Notes: generated from the letters alone by a model not told the origin. A DNA stretch of 64,000 nt from Chloroflexi bacterium 54-19 (GCA_001898225.1 MKTJ01000035.1:1-64000), one strand, 5' to 3'. Counted from the first letter of the stretch, positions 47,261 to 57,489 are shown. Made by a program: numbers and translations.

Positions 47261-48139
47261 ATGCCAGAAGCCCTTGTTGGAGTAATCGGCGGGAGCGGTC
47301 TTTACCAGATTGAGGGTCTTACCGAGGTAGAAGAATTCTTTCCAGATACCCCCTGGGGCAAACCGAGCGACGCCCTGATGGTCGGTAAACTGGATGGCGT
47401 TTCTGTAGCCTTTCTGCCTCGCCACGGGCGGGGACACCGCATTTCGCCGACCGATTTGCCGGTCCAGGCCAACATCTACGCATTCAAAATGCTTGGCGTC
47501 AAATATATCCTGTCTGTCAGCGCAGTCGGCTCAATGAAAGAAGAAATCCCGCCACTCGACCTGGTGGTGCCGGACCAGATTTTCGACCGGACCGTGGCCC
47601 GGCCCCGGACTTATTTTGGCGACCATAGCGAAATCGTAGGGCATATACCCTTTGCCGAGCCGTTTTGCCAGAGTTTGCGGCCTATCCTTAAAGAGGTCTC
47701 CGAGGCCAGCGGCGCAAACACCCACTACGGTGGGACCTATATTTGCATCGAAGGGCCGCAGTTTTCGACCAGGGGCGAAAGCCTGATTTACCGCCAGTGG
47801 GGCGTGGATGTAATCGGTATGACAGCCATCCCCGAAGCAAAACTCGCCCGCGAGGCCGAAATCCATTACGTGCTGCTGGCTTGTGCCACCGATTACGACT
47901 GCTGGCACGACTCGCACGAAAGCGTTACGGTCGAGATGGTCGTCGAGAATTTGCAGAAAAACGTAGGGCGGGCCAAGGAGATAATCCGGCGGTTCGTACC
48001 CCTGGCGGCGGCTTTGCCGGAAGATCACCTGGAATGCGGCTGCGATAAAGCCCTGTCGACCGCTATCATGACCGACCGCACCAGGGTCCCGGCGGAGAGC
48101 GTCCAGAAACTGGGCTTGCTCGTCCAGAAATATTTCTAA
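47261..48139 (+). CDS. mtnP: S-methyl-5'-thioadenosine phosphorylase
   Basis: This 292-residue protein has the phosphate-binding GVIGGSGLYQIEGL, FLPRHGRGHRISP, SVSAVGSMKEEI, the base/ribose site CIEGPQFSTRGES, VIGMTAIPEAKLAREAEI, and ATDYDCWH. These are MTAP features rather than the general purine phosphorylase. It cleaves methylthioadenosine to adenine and methylthioribose-1-phosphate for methionine salvage. ATG 47261 has AGGAGAAG upstream, overlapping the end of rbfA. Confidence 0.95.
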   Translation: MPEALVGVIGGSGLYQIEGLTEVEEFFPDTPWGKPSDALMVGKLDGVSVAFLPRHGRGHRISPTDLPVQANIYAFKMLGVKYILSVSAVGSMKEEIPPLDLVVPDQIFDRTVARPRTYFGDHSEIVGHIPFAEPFCQSLRPILKEVSEASGANTHYGGTYICIEGPQFSTRGESLIYRQWGVDVIGMTAIPEAKLAREAEIHYVLLACATDYDCWHDSHESVTVEMVVENLQKNVGRAKEIIRRFVPLAAALPEDHLECGCDKALSTAIMTDRTRVPAESVQKLGLLVQKYF

Positions 48140-48181
48140 ACCGGTTTTTATTAACAAATTGGTTTCTAAGTCGAAGCAGTT

Positions 48182-49096
48182 TTGAGCCAATCACCTAAAA
48201 CAGGAGCGCATGAAAATCCGCCGCCCGCCGGTCCAACCCAGGGGCACATCCCGGTAGTTGAAATTGGCCGCCCACCAGTTGGCCGCCCTGCCGAACTTCC
48301 GGGTGGTATCAACCTGGACCGGGGCCGGGGACCGTTCTGGCTGGTTACAATCACGGCCCTGGTCCTGCTAGCCCTGGCGATTTCCGGGCCGGGCAGCTTT
48401 CTGGAAAAACTGGTCTGGCTCAATTCGGGGGTCTGTCCCCAGCGGCCCGCCCATTCTTATTTTTTCGATGGGCAGCAAATGCCGCTCGAAGCGCGTATGG
48501 TCGGGATTTTTGCCGGGTTCCTGGTGACTTTCCTGGGGTTATGGCTGGTCGGGCGTGGTCGGGCCTTGCAATGGCCTTCGCGCCGTTTGAATATCGTCCT
48601 GGCCGCCTGTATCCTGCTGATGGTCTTTGACGGCCTCAATTCAACCTTCTGGGATTTAGGTTGGCCGACCCTCTACCAGCCACAGAACTGGTTGCGGGTC
48701 GTGACGGGCTCGATTAGTGGGGTCGGTATGGCCGGGCTTCTTTTGCCGGTAGTCAACATGACGGTCTGGCGGCGGGGCTATCTGACGCCGACTTTCAGAA
48801 GTTTCTGGGAAATCGGCTATGCCCTGGTAGCGGTTTTGCTCTACGTCCTGGGGGTAATGTCAGGTTGGGGGCCGTTGTTCTGGCCTTTGTCGCTGCTGGC
48901 GGTGGTTGGTGTCATCACGATGCTGGTAATGCTTAACCTGGTGATTTTCACGATTGTGTTGCGCCGGGAGAACCGGGTTAGCTCGTTTTACGGTTTCCTG
49001 ACGCCCGCCACATTGATTTTGCTGGTTAGCCTGGGTGAAATGGCCCTTTTCGCCACGATGAGGTTGGCCCTGGGCGGCGGGCAAGCTTTTATATAA
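48182..49096 (+). CDS. DUF2085-like multi-spanning membrane protein
   Basis: This 304-residue protein has a Pro-rich cytosolic N-terminus (about 1-55) followed by about seven TM helices. After the first helix it has VCPQRPAHSYFFDGQQMPLE, which matches the CxQRPxxSxxxxGxxxPxxxR pattern of DUF2085. The usual second Cys (xCAR) is replaced (LEAR). Function is unknown. The start is TTG 48182 without a good Shine-Dalgarno site, so the N-terminus is uncertain. It opens a run of seven same-direction genes of mostly unknown role. Confidence 0.72.
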   Translation: MSQSPKTGAHENPPPAGPTQGHIPVVEIGRPPVGRPAELPGGINLDRGRGPFWLVTITALVLLALAISGPGSFLEKLVWLNSGVCPQRPAHSYFFDGQQMPLEARMVGIFAGFLVTFLGLWLVGRGRALQWPSRRLNIVLAACILLMVFDGLNSTFWDLGWPTLYQPQNWLRVVTGSISGVGMAGLLLPVVNMTVWRRGYLTPTFRSFWEIGYALVAVLLYVLGVMSGWGPLFWPLSLLAVVGVITMLVMLNLVIFTIVLRRENRVSSFYGFLTPATLILLVSLGEMALFATMRLALGGGQAFI

Positions 49097-49138
49097 AAGG
49101 CCGTTCTGGCGGCTCCACAAAAATACGACGAGATACGG

Positions 49139-50038
49139 ATGAGTGAAGAAGACAGAAAAACCGAGCCTTTGAATTTCTCCAATAAACCGGGCTTCCAGCC
49201 TTCTGGACGGTTTACACCGGGTCCGGCCCAGGAGGGTCCGCTAACCCGGCCCGACTTTGAAAATAACCTGGCGGGTTTCCGGCACGACTTTTTTCAGTTC
49301 GTGACCGAAGCAGATCCCGATTTTAACCTTGAGTTGATTCAAAACAACCCGGCCCCACCGCCTCCACCTGCCCCGACCCATCCCGCCACCGAAGAAGTCT
49401 GGCATCCCACCCGCAAAGAAGAAATGAGCGGTCCTTTGCGTTTGAGCGGCCCGAAAGTTATTACGGGCGACATTCTGGGCGACCAGGTCCAATTGCTGGG
49501 TGACGTTCGGGTAAAAGGCACCCTGTTTGGCCGCAACAGCGCGCATATCGGCCCTGGCTGTGTTATCGAAGGGCATGTCATCAGCGGTGGCCCGGTAAAG
49601 ATTGACGCCGGGAGCCGGGTCGAAGGCGCGGTAGTCGGCCTGAACGTCAGCCTCGCCGGGCCGGTCTATATCCAGGGTCCGGTCGTTAGCCGCCAGAACC
49701 TGGAAACTATCGGTTCGGTCGAAGCCCAGGCCCTCTATGCCGGGACCAACCTTGCCCTTAAAGGCAGTTTGAGCGATGAGGTGCGGGTCGAAGCGGCCCT
49801 AATCCTGGCAAAGGCCGGAAATTTAGACGTGACGGTACCGGTAAAGCTTGCAAAACAGCCTGTGGACGTGGAACGCCAGAAGTTTTACCTGGCTGTGGGC
49901 GAAGGTGGGAACGTAATTCTGACCCCGGTGTCCGAATTGGGGCAGATACTCCCGGCAGGAAGCTCTCACACTACCGTTTTGACCACCCTGACCGATGCCG
50001 ACCTCGAAAATTTGTTAGCCGAGTTGGAAAAATTGTAG
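49139..50038 (+). CDS. bactofilin-like polymer-forming protein
   Basis: This 299-residue protein has a disordered Pro-rich N-terminus (about 1-95). Hydrophobic-glycine repeats typical of the bactofilin beta-helix follow: ITGDILGDQVQLLGDVRVKGTL, HIGPGCVIEGHVIS, VKIDAGSRVEGAVVGLNV. The C-terminal part departs from the helix and ends in an acidic stretch, DADLENLLAELEKL. Bactofilins form cytosolic filaments at the membrane that place envelope enzymes. The next gene, a long coiled-coil membrane protein, begins 20 bases later and is the natural partner candidate. Confidence 0.75.
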   Translation: MSEEDRKTEPLNFSNKPGFQPSGRFTPGPAQEGPLTRPDFENNLAGFRHDFFQFVTEADPDFNLELIQNNPAPPPPPAPTHPATEEVWHPTRKEEMSGPLRLSGPKVITGDILGDQVQLLGDVRVKGTLFGRNSAHIGPGCVIEGHVISGGPVKIDAGSRVEGAVVGLNVSLAGPVYIQGPVVSRQNLETIGSVEAQALYAGTNLALKGSLSDEVRVEAALILAKAGNLDVTVPVKLAKQPVDVERQKFYLAVGEGGNVILTPVSELGQILPAGSSHTTVLTTLTDADLENLLAELEKL

Positions 50039-50057
50039 CCGACCGACTGGAGAATCA

Positions 50058-52922
50058 ATGCAGCCACCTGAATCCAGGGAACAGCCCCTTGACCCTTCAA
50101 AATTGAATGCCGACGGTGAAAATTCGGATGTGCTTGGCCGGATTGATGCAACCTTTGTGCCGTCCGAACAGGAAGGCAATTACGAGGAGCCCATCCAGGC
50201 CGAACAGTACGCCGGGCAAGTTCCCTACCAGCCGATGGCCTTGCAGACCGCCTCGGAATACAGTAATAACGCGCCGGGTTTCCGGGTCAAGTTGTCGGAC
50301 ACGGTCCAGGTAGAAGACGGCCTGGAAGACGCCGCCATTTTAGCTTACGAGTACGACCGGCGGCGGGTCGAGTGGTGGCGGTTGCGCCGTTTCGGGGTTA
50401 TCGGTTTGCCCTCGCTGACGATTTTATTTTTTCTAATCGCCCTCCTGACCGGGTTGATGGGGGTAAATTACAGCGCCGTCAACTCGCTGTTTTTCTCGCT
50501 CGGCCTGGTCTTCCTGGTATTGTCAGCCCTCTTTTTGTTGTACACCCTTTTCACCCGGCCCCAGGTTATGTCGTTTGGGCGGGCTTATCGCCGGTTGGTT
50601 TCGCTGCCCTTATCCGAAGGTGGAGTCGTCTGGTGCGACGCCGCCGTGCCGCCTCCAAATTTCCAGTCTTTGCGGGACAGCTTTTTCACCCTCTACCAGG
50701 AAAGCCACGGCGTTGGCTTCGCCGGGGACACTCCCCAATCGAGTGAGGTTGCCAGCAAGAACAAGACCCTGCAAGACCTTAAAACGATGCTAAAGCCGGT
50801 CCGAGTGGACCAGGAAGCCGCCGGACCGTTCATCCCACGTGACGAAGCCGCTATACTCGACCGGGTGCGATTGGAACCGCTTAGCTGGCAGGACCTGAAC
50901 AATTTGAGCCAGCATACCCTCCCGGTCGAAATGCAGCATGTCAATACACCTTTTGAACTGCAACACCTGACCCAGGAAATCGAGGGTTATATCGGGATGC
51001 GGGCCGAAACCTCCCAGATACCTCACGGTCAGCCCGGCCAGGTAGCGGTTTCAACACCTTTGCACGGCCAGATTTCCTCGCGAACCGATGCCAACCTGGC
51101 GAAAGTGGCCGGGGAAATCGAAAAATGGCGGGCGCGGACCGGGCGTGAGAAAGCTTTTTACGCCGGGCTGGTCCAGCAGTACAAGGCCGCGGGGGAACAG
51201 GCCAGCCTGAGTTACGACCAGACCATCTTGCGGTTGGAGGAGGAAGTCCAACCGGCCCTGGCTCAGCTTGAATCGGACGTGGCTTTTTACCGCCAGAATA
51301 TCGAAGAACGCTACCAGGGGTTGCGCCAGGAAGTCGAAAAGGAACGGGACGCCGCCCTGGACGAGTTAAACCGGGATCGGCGTGGTCTCGAAAGCGTCAT
51401 TGACGAACGCGCCGACGAATTTGCCCTCTTGCAGGCCGAGTTCAAAAATTTTAAGGAACAACGCATGCGTCTCGAAATCTCGACCGACCAGCGTTTCGAG
51501 GGTCTTAAACAGCAACTGGACGAATTGACCCGCCGTTCTTACAGCGTGCCAAACCCACCCCATTTCCGCTCGGACTACCAGGTAGAGCCTTCGGCTTCGA
51601 CCGCCGAGGAATGTTTGCAGCAGTTGGCCGAACTGCGGGCCGAAACCCGCCTGGCTACCAGCGCTGCCAACAACGCCCTGACCCGTTTTGCTCGTTTGAA
51701 GTTCGAGCCACTCGACGAACTTGCCCGGCTCGAAAGTCAAATCCGGGTCAGCAACAAATGGCAGTCTACCGCCTACCTGGGCCAACTTGTTAATTTCCAG
51801 CAGGGTGGGCAGCTATTAGCCCTGGCCGGAGAGGTTAGCGAGGCCGCTAGTGTCTACCTGGATACTGCCGCTGATTTTGACCGGCTTAACCGCCGCTGGT
51901 GTGAACTGGAAGTTTCTATCCGGGCGCTGGGCCTGGCCGGTTACACCGGGCGCTTGCAGGAAGCCCAGGAATACCTGCTCAGCCTGAGCCGGGTTGCCGG
52001 ATCGCTCCATAGCAGCCTGCTTTCGGGCGGACACAGCCCCGAAATGGCCCGCCCGGCCACCTTCCAGACTATCTATGACCTGGCTGCGGGCCTGGACCGG
52101 GAACTGGAAGAATTGACCTCGCTCGGTAACTCGATAAAATTCAGCGAGGAACGGTTGGCAGACCTCTCCGAGGAATTGAACCACCTCAACGAGCAATACG
52201 ACGCCAATACCGCCGCTATCGAAAAGACCCAGACCGACGCCTCGGTCGAGCTTTACCAGTGGAGCCAGAAGCAAAAACAACTCCTCGAAAAACTGGATAG
52301 TCTCAGGGCTGAAAGGCTGGTAAAAATTCGCGGCCATATTGATGCCCTGGTTGCCGAGAAGAAGAACCTTCTAAAAGTTCACAAAAGCGGTGAGGCCGAC
52401 CTTAACGAGGTTCCTTTCGCTACCGAACGCCTCCTGGCGACCCATATTACCGGGGCCGAACGCCTTTTGAGCGATGCCCGTCATCTTCACAAGGGTCTCG
52501 AAACCTCTATCGCGGGGATTGTGAGCGAGTTCGAAGCCAGTATCTTGCCCGATAGGCTGGTGACCACCGGCAGCGAACTGCTGTTGCCGGTCTGGTATTT
52601 CCAGTTCAAAGAAAGACCGCTCTGGTCGGCCCGCGTGCTGGGTTTTGCCAGTTGCTACGTCCAGCTTGACCTCGAACCAACGGTCGGCCTGGCCGGGGCC
52701 GATAGTTCGAGCCTGTGGCGTTTTGTAACTTCTTCCCACCCGGCCACCTATTATCATATCTTTGATGAACCGCAACTGGCGGCCCTGATTGGAGCCCATA
52801 ACCTCGATTATCCTGCCGGTAAAATTGAGGTCTCCACCACCCAGATTGATAAACTTGTAACCGAAGGCTGGCTTAACCGCTGGCTGGCCCGGACCCTGAA
52901 AGGGGCTTATAAACATTCCTGA
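50058..52922 (+). CDS. large two-TM coiled-coil protein of unknown function
   Basis: This 954-residue protein has an acidic N-terminal region (1-105). Two TM helices (about 112-134 and 140-162) sit in a hairpin, so both long ends are probably cytosolic. Extended coiled coils occupy about 345-510 (EKERDAALDELNRDRRGLES) and about 690-800 (LADLSEELNHLNEQYDANTA), with helical linkers and a globular C-terminal 120 residues. There is no P-loop or enzyme motif. The shape suggests a membrane-tethered scaffold or spacer working with the adjacent bactofilin-like protein; that is inference. Confidence 0.75.
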   Translation: MQPPESREQPLDPSKLNADGENSDVLGRIDATFVPSEQEGNYEEPIQAEQYAGQVPYQPMALQTASEYSNNAPGFRVKLSDTVQVEDGLEDAAILAYEYDRRRVEWWRLRRFGVIGLPSLTILFFLIALLTGLMGVNYSAVNSLFFSLGLVFLVLSALFLLYTLFTRPQVMSFGRAYRRLVSLPLSEGGVVWCDAAVPPPNFQSLRDSFFTLYQESHGVGFAGDTPQSSEVASKNKTLQDLKTMLKPVRVDQEAAGPFIPRDEAAILDRVRLEPLSWQDLNNLSQHTLPVEMQHVNTPFELQHLTQEIEGYIGMRAETSQIPHGQPGQVAVSTPLHGQISSRTDANLAKVAGEIEKWRARTGREKAFYAGLVQQYKAAGEQASLSYDQTILRLEEEVQPALAQLESDVAFYRQNIEERYQGLRQEVEKERDAALDELNRDRRGLESVIDERADEFALLQAEFKNFKEQRMRLEISTDQRFEGLKQQLDELTRRSYSVPNPPHFRSDYQVEPSASTAEECLQQLAELRAETRLATSAANNALTRFARLKFEPLDELARLESQIRVSNKWQSTAYLGQLVNFQQGGQLLALAGEVSEAASVYLDTAADFDRLNRRWCELEVSIRALGLAGYTGRLQEAQEYLLSLSRVAGSLHSSLLSGGHSPEMARPATFQTIYDLAAGLDRELEELTSLGNSIKFSEERLADLSEELNHLNEQYDANTAAIEKTQTDASVELYQWSQKQKQLLEKLDSLRAERLVKIRGHIDALVAEKKNLLKVHKSGEADLNEVPFATERLLATHITGAERLLSDARHLHKGLETSIAGIVSEFEASILPDRLVTTGSELLLPVWYFQFKERPLWSARVLGFASCYVQLDLEPTVGLAGADSSSLWRFVTSSHPATYYHIFDEPQLAALIGAHNLDYPAGKIEVSTTQIDKLVTEGWLNRWLARTLKGAYKHS

Positions 52923-52951
52923 GCCAGTTTTAAGCCAATAACCAAACCAGA

Positions 52952-55813
52952 TTGAAATTGCAGTTGTCAGATTCCAAACAATTAAAGCTTTCTTTGTTCA
53001 AAACTCTCTTCTCTCTCGACCGCAAGTCCGGGCTGCTGGCCTTCCTTTTAGTTTTCCTGGCCGTAGACGCGCTGGTGATCTTTGCCCTTTACCAGACCCG
53101 CCCGGTTTATTTGGTGGATGTCGGCACTACAGCCGCCGAGAGTTACCTCCAAAACTTTTACGAAATAGAGGCCAATTCCAAAGAGTCTTACCAGTGGACC
53201 AAAGACCACTCGACGGTAGAACTGCCCCTGGTCGGCTCCCCTTTTACGATAAATGTCCAGGCGACCGCGTTCCGGCCCAAACCGGAACCGGGAGCAGTCC
53301 ATTTTAGCTTTAGCTGGGACAAACCGCCGGTTACTCAGACATTTGAGATTCCCGGCGACCAGGCGACTACGACCCCGCTTAAGAATTATTCGCTGGAAGT
53401 AAACAGCCGCCCGGCTTTTAACTATGAGACGCGCCATTTGACCATTGAGGCCGATACCTTTACCCCCGGTAACGGTGATACCCGGTCGCTGGGGCTGATG
53501 GTCCACGATATTACCGTCCAGGCCCGGTCCAACCGTTTCGGTTTTGTAGTGCCGCCTCTCCTGACCTGGGCTGTCCTGACCCTGACCCTCCTGGTCTGGC
53601 AAAGCTGCCTGGGAATGTTTATTTTCCGGCGAAATCTGCTGCACAGGACGGGAATGCTGGCTTTCCTGGGCGGTTCTCTTTTAATGCCGCTGGCAGTAGC
53701 GTCACTATTTTTCCTGGCAACTCAACAATTTTTGAGTGGTTCGCTATTCTTCACACCAAATCTCCTGGTGCCGGGGCTGGTTGTCCTGGTTTACCTGCTG
53801 GGGGGTCGGCGGGTCATCTGGCCTTTAGCGGGGGTATTTGCCCTCCTAACCCTGGCAAATTACTACAACACTGTCACTTATAACTATATCTTTGTTTTCG
53901 GGGTGGCCCTGGTATTCATAGTCCTGTGCCACAACGCCAGGCTGGAAAAGACCGGGTTTAACCTGCTGATTATTTCAATCATAGGAGTGCTTTCCTGCTG
54001 GGGGATTTTGCAGCAGGGCCTTTACCGTACCTCCGACGCCCAGGCCCATCATTATTTCTGGCTGAACGAATTAGACCGCTTTATCCACCAGGGCGAGTTT
54101 TATCCCCGCTGGGCCACCGAATTTGCCTATGGTCACGGCAACGCTGTCTTTAATTTCTACGCCCCGGCGGCCCGCTATTTTGGCGAAATCTTTGTCCTGG
54201 CCGGGATGCCCGCCGGGACTGCTTACCAGGCTATGTTGGTCTGTATAACGGTGATTGGCGGAATCGGTCTATACCTGGCAGCCCGCCAGTTCCTGAATGG
54301 ACCGGGTGCGACCGTGGCGGCCCTGGCCTATATTTTCAACCCCTACCGCCTTTCCAATATCTACCAGCGCGGCAGTATGGCCGAAGCGGTCGCTTTTGGG
54401 ATTTTGCCGTTTGTATGGCTCGGCCTGACCCACCTGATGAACCTGGATTACAGCCGCCGCAAGGCTATCTTGCTAGGGGCCGGGAGTTATGGGCTGCTTG
54501 TGCTGAGTCACCAGCTAACCGGTTTTTTCACGATTATCTTCCTGGTGATCCCTTATGTTGGCCTCAATTTGCTCTGGTTGCTCTGGCAGGAAAAGAAGAA
54601 AACCACCTGGACGTTAGCAATCCAGAACCTGGGCAAACGCGTATTCTGGGTAGGGTTTGCGCTCGGCCTGGGGGTAGGTCTGTCGGCCTTTTATCTCTTG
54701 CCCGCTTTTGGGGAGACCGGCAGCGTCTGGGTCGGCAATTACACCCGTTACGACCCCGGCAATATGATGGTGGACCTGGGCAACTACCAGCGCCTGGGGG
54801 ACTGGATAGCCCGTATCGAGAAGCAAAAGACGCCCATTCCCTACCTTGAAAACCTGGCCTGGATTGGCATAAGTCATTTTGTACTGGCAGGGCTGGGTCT
54901 GTTGTTTTCGTTTGTACCTATTAAGGGTCGGAAACGCCCTCTCTGGCCGGTGGCCCTGGCCGGGGTAATGCTGGTGTTGCTGCTGGGTATGCAGTTGCAT
55001 TTCATGGCTTTCTTCTGGGAAAACGTACCGTACATGCGGTTTATCGAATTTCCCTGGCGGCTTCTGATTTTCGTGGGCCTGTTCGCACCGCTTTTAATCG
55101 GGTTTTTGTTTGAAAGAGCCAGCCAGTTGGCCCACTATTTGCTACGGAAAAGGGAAGGTCCGGCCTGGAAAGCCCTGGCGGTCCTGGGTATAGCGATTCC
55201 GCTGGTCTGGTTGGTGGGCATTACCGGCGAAGGTAACGTCATTCTACACTTTACCGAACCACAGCTAGAAACTTTTGGCCGGCTCTCTTTCGAAGATATT
55301 TATACCCAGAACGGGGATGATTATTATCTGCCGATGTCGGTCCAGCCAATCAGCCGGGACGACCTGAACGCGGTCCTGGCGAAAGCGCACACACCCTATA
55401 TCGAGCGGGATAATAAACAGGTTGCCGACCCAGTGACGATGGTCGAGACCAGCCCGACCAGTTTTGAAATTAAGGCCAATTTAAGCCAGCCCGGTAAACT
55501 GGTGTTGCCGGTTTTTTATTTTGCCGGATGGACCTTAAGTACCAATGGTCAAACCGTTCCCATAGGGTATAATAGTCCCTACGGGCTTATCACAGCCGAA
55601 CTTGGCGTGGGTCAGCAAACGCTGGTCCTCAAGTTCCAGGATACACCCATTCGCAGCGCCGGGGTTATTCTCACCCTCATTTCGCTCCTGGTCTTTGCAG
55701 GGATTGCGGTGAGTGGGTGGGTAGCGCGGCGCAAAAACCGGGTTAAGGAAGGCGGCGGCTCGAAGCCGGGTAGCCTGGTTAAAACACCCGATGCCGGGGT
55801 TTTATCGAGCTAA
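52952..55813 (+). CDS. large multi-spanning membrane protein, PTPS-related / GT-C-like
   Basis: This 953-residue protein has TM1 at about 29-48 followed by an extracytosolic beta-rich domain (about 55-195). About ten further TM helices follow, then a C-terminal extracytosolic domain (about 760-910) and a last TM helix. The segment TSDAQAHHYFWLNELDRFIH followed by GEFYPRWATEFAYGHGNAVF is the hallmark of the 6-pyruvoyl-tetrahydropterin-synthase-related membrane family. That family is GT-C-like in fold and is not a pterin enzyme. Lipid-linked sugar transfer is plausible, unproven. Start TTG 52952 has no clear site. Confidence 0.78.
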   Translation: MKLQLSDSKQLKLSLFKTLFSLDRKSGLLAFLLVFLAVDALVIFALYQTRPVYLVDVGTTAAESYLQNFYEIEANSKESYQWTKDHSTVELPLVGSPFTINVQATAFRPKPEPGAVHFSFSWDKPPVTQTFEIPGDQATTTPLKNYSLEVNSRPAFNYETRHLTIEADTFTPGNGDTRSLGLMVHDITVQARSNRFGFVVPPLLTWAVLTLTLLVWQSCLGMFIFRRNLLHRTGMLAFLGGSLLMPLAVASLFFLATQQFLSGSLFFTPNLLVPGLVVLVYLLGGRRVIWPLAGVFALLTLANYYNTVTYNYIFVFGVALVFIVLCHNARLEKTGFNLLIISIIGVLSCWGILQQGLYRTSDAQAHHYFWLNELDRFIHQGEFYPRWATEFAYGHGNAVFNFYAPAARYFGEIFVLAGMPAGTAYQAMLVCITVIGGIGLYLAARQFLNGPGATVAALAYIFNPYRLSNIYQRGSMAEAVAFGILPFVWLGLTHLMNLDYSRRKAILLGAGSYGLLVLSHQLTGFFTIIFLVIPYVGLNLLWLLWQEKKKTTWTLAIQNLGKRVFWVGFALGLGVGLSAFYLLPAFGETGSVWVGNYTRYDPGNMMVDLGNYQRLGDWIARIEKQKTPIPYLENLAWIGISHFVLAGLGLLFSFVPIKGRKRPLWPVALAGVMLVLLLGMQLHFMAFFWENVPYMRFIEFPWRLLIFVGLFAPLLIGFLFERASQLAHYLLRKREGPAWKALAVLGIAIPLVWLVGITGEGNVILHFTEPQLETFGRLSFEDIYTQNGDDYYLPMSVQPISRDDLNAVLAKAHTPYIERDNKQVADPVTMVETSPTSFEIKANLSQPGKLVLPVFYFAGWTLSTNGQTVPIGYNSPYGLITAELGVGQQTLVLKFQDTPIRSAGVILTLISLLVFAGIAVSGWVARRKNRVKEGGGSKPGSLVKTPDAGVLSS

Positions 55814-55939
55814 ATTCGAGTTAACGGGGCAATGTAGCCTGAATATATTCAACTTTGGTCTAATGTTTTTCTGAAGCTGCCGGAATATAATTGGAGCGAC
55901 GGAGAACCAGCTAAAACCGGGAAAGTAGTAAGTATCATC

Positions 55940-57415
55940 ATGAACTTTGTTATGCCAGGCCCGCTGAAGCGCCTACAGATTTTGCAGTATCTTTTGTGGC
56001 TGAGTTTTCTGCTACTTTTAATTTTCACCTGTTTCGTCCTCTTTAGCGATACCCGTTACAAACAAATCCAGGGCCTGGCAATCGACAGCCAGGACAATTT
56101 TTATATTAGTGATAGCGGCAACGCGGTTATAACCAGGTACGATAGCCAGCGCCAACCTCTTCTTACCTGGGGTGGTAAAGGCAACGCCGATGGTAAGTTT
56201 GCCGAAAAGCTTGGTGTGGGTGAGATTGCTCTCGATTCCGCCAACAACCTCTACGTGATTGACAAAGGCAACTTTCGGGTCCAGAAGTTTGATACCAGGG
56301 GCAATTTCCTGGGAAAATGGGGCAGCCAGGGTAGCGCACCGAACCAGTTCGCGGCCCCTTCTAAAATCGCTGTTTCTGTCCAGGGCCGGGTTTACGTCTG
56401 GGACGCCCCGGTGGTTAAGGTTTTTGATGCCAACGGCCAGTTCCAGGGTTTGCTCGGCTCTGACCTGACCGGTGCAACCCGGCTCAACGGAGTGAATGGC
56501 CTGGCCGTTGATGCCACCGGGAACCTTTACGTGGCCGGGGACAGCCCCCAGCAAATTTTCAAATTTAACCCCCAGGGCCAGCTTATCGCCAACCTGGCGA
56601 TCCGCGACCTGGACGCCTCTATTTTCGATGGCACCCGCAGCCTGACCCTTGACGGCCAGGGCAATCTCTATATGAGCGGCAGCGAAAGCGCCTATTTCGC
56701 CAAAATTGATCCGACAGGGAAATTGCTTTTCGCGGCCCCGGTGGACCGGGACAATAACAATTTCCCCCTGGGACAACTGGCCCTGGATAGTCACGGCAAT
56801 GTTTTCGCGGTCAACCAGACCGAAACGAGGGTGGACAGTTTCGATAAAAGCGGAAATGTACTCAACCGTTGGGGCATCGGTTGGCCGCGCTGGCTAATCA
56901 TTTATTTGCCGTTGGCCCTGGTCTCCTTGAGCTTTGGAAACCTGGCCCTGACCAATCGCAAGACTCAACTGATGCAAAAACTGGGTTTAACCAAAAAGCC
57001 CGAATCGCGCCGGGTGCCGTTCTTCACGGCTGCGACCGTACCCGGCAAAATCGCCCAGTTCGTGGTCTTTTTCGCCTCGCTGGCCGGTATTCTGCTGGGT
57101 TCGGTAATGTTTGGGGTCAGCTCGCGGCTGCTCCCGGCGGGTTTTATTTCAGCCATGTTCGAGCCCGGTAACGTGGCCCTCGATTTATCGGTGGTACTGG
57201 TCTATGCCACCCTCTTTTTGACGGCAGGGTTCATCCCGCGCCGCCCGCTGGGGGTAGGACTTTTCCAGGTTGCCGGTGGGTTCCTGGTCTTCCTCCTGTC
57301 GGATGTAGCCTGGCTGAAAATCCCCGGTCTGCTGGTTGTGATGGCTGGAGCGTTGGTGATAGGGATGGTCTCCAGGAAGAAAGAGGAAGAAGCCGCTTCG
57401 TCCGACCTGACCTAA
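55940..57415 (+). CDS. membrane-anchored NHL-repeat beta-propeller protein (first of two)
   Basis: This 491-residue protein has one TM helix near the N-terminus (about 15-38). An NHL propeller (about 42-310) follows with repeated LAIDSQDNFYISDSGNAVI, VIDKGNFRVQKFDTRGNF and LAVDATGNLYVAG blades. Four C-terminal TM helices (about 312-480) end in a Lys/Glu-rich tail. The propeller is outside the membrane. NHL domains bind protein, glycan or RNA ligands; no enzyme site is seen. It is paralogous to the next gene and separated from it by a terminator. Confidence 0.82.
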   Translation: MNFVMPGPLKRLQILQYLLWLSFLLLLIFTCFVLFSDTRYKQIQGLAIDSQDNFYISDSGNAVITRYDSQRQPLLTWGGKGNADGKFAEKLGVGEIALDSANNLYVIDKGNFRVQKFDTRGNFLGKWGSQGSAPNQFAAPSKIAVSVQGRVYVWDAPVVKVFDANGQFQGLLGSDLTGATRLNGVNGLAVDATGNLYVAGDSPQQIFKFNPQGQLIANLAIRDLDASIFDGTRSLTLDGQGNLYMSGSESAYFAKIDPTGKLLFAAPVDRDNNNFPLGQLALDSHGNVFAVNQTETRVDSFDKSGNVLNRWGIGWPRWLIIYLPLALVSLSFGNLALTNRKTQLMQKLGLTKKPESRRVPFFTAATVPGKIAQFVVFFASLAGILLGSVMFGVSSRLLPAGFISAMFEPGNVALDLSVVLVYATLFLTAGFIPRRPLGVGLFQVAGGFLVFLLSDVAWLKIPGLLVVMAGALVIGMVSRKKEEEAASSDLT

Positions 57416-57447
57416 AGTCGTTCAAATTTAATATAGAATTTTTGGAG

Positions 57448-57489
57448 AGTGAGTTATAATTAAAGTAAGGCTATAACTCACTTCTTTTT
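57448..57489 (+). terminator. terminator between the two NHL genes
   Basis: AGTGAGTTATA (57448-57458) pairs perfectly with TATAACTCACT (57472-57482) around a 13-base loop. It is followed by TCTTTTT. It separates transcription of the paralogues. Confidence 0.85.

Noticed and set aside
52952..55813. Annotation as 6-pyruvoyl-tetrahydropterin synthase
   Set aside because: The protein is a polytopic membrane protein. Only the name of the related domain recalls the pterin enzyme, and no zinc-His motif of PTPS is present.
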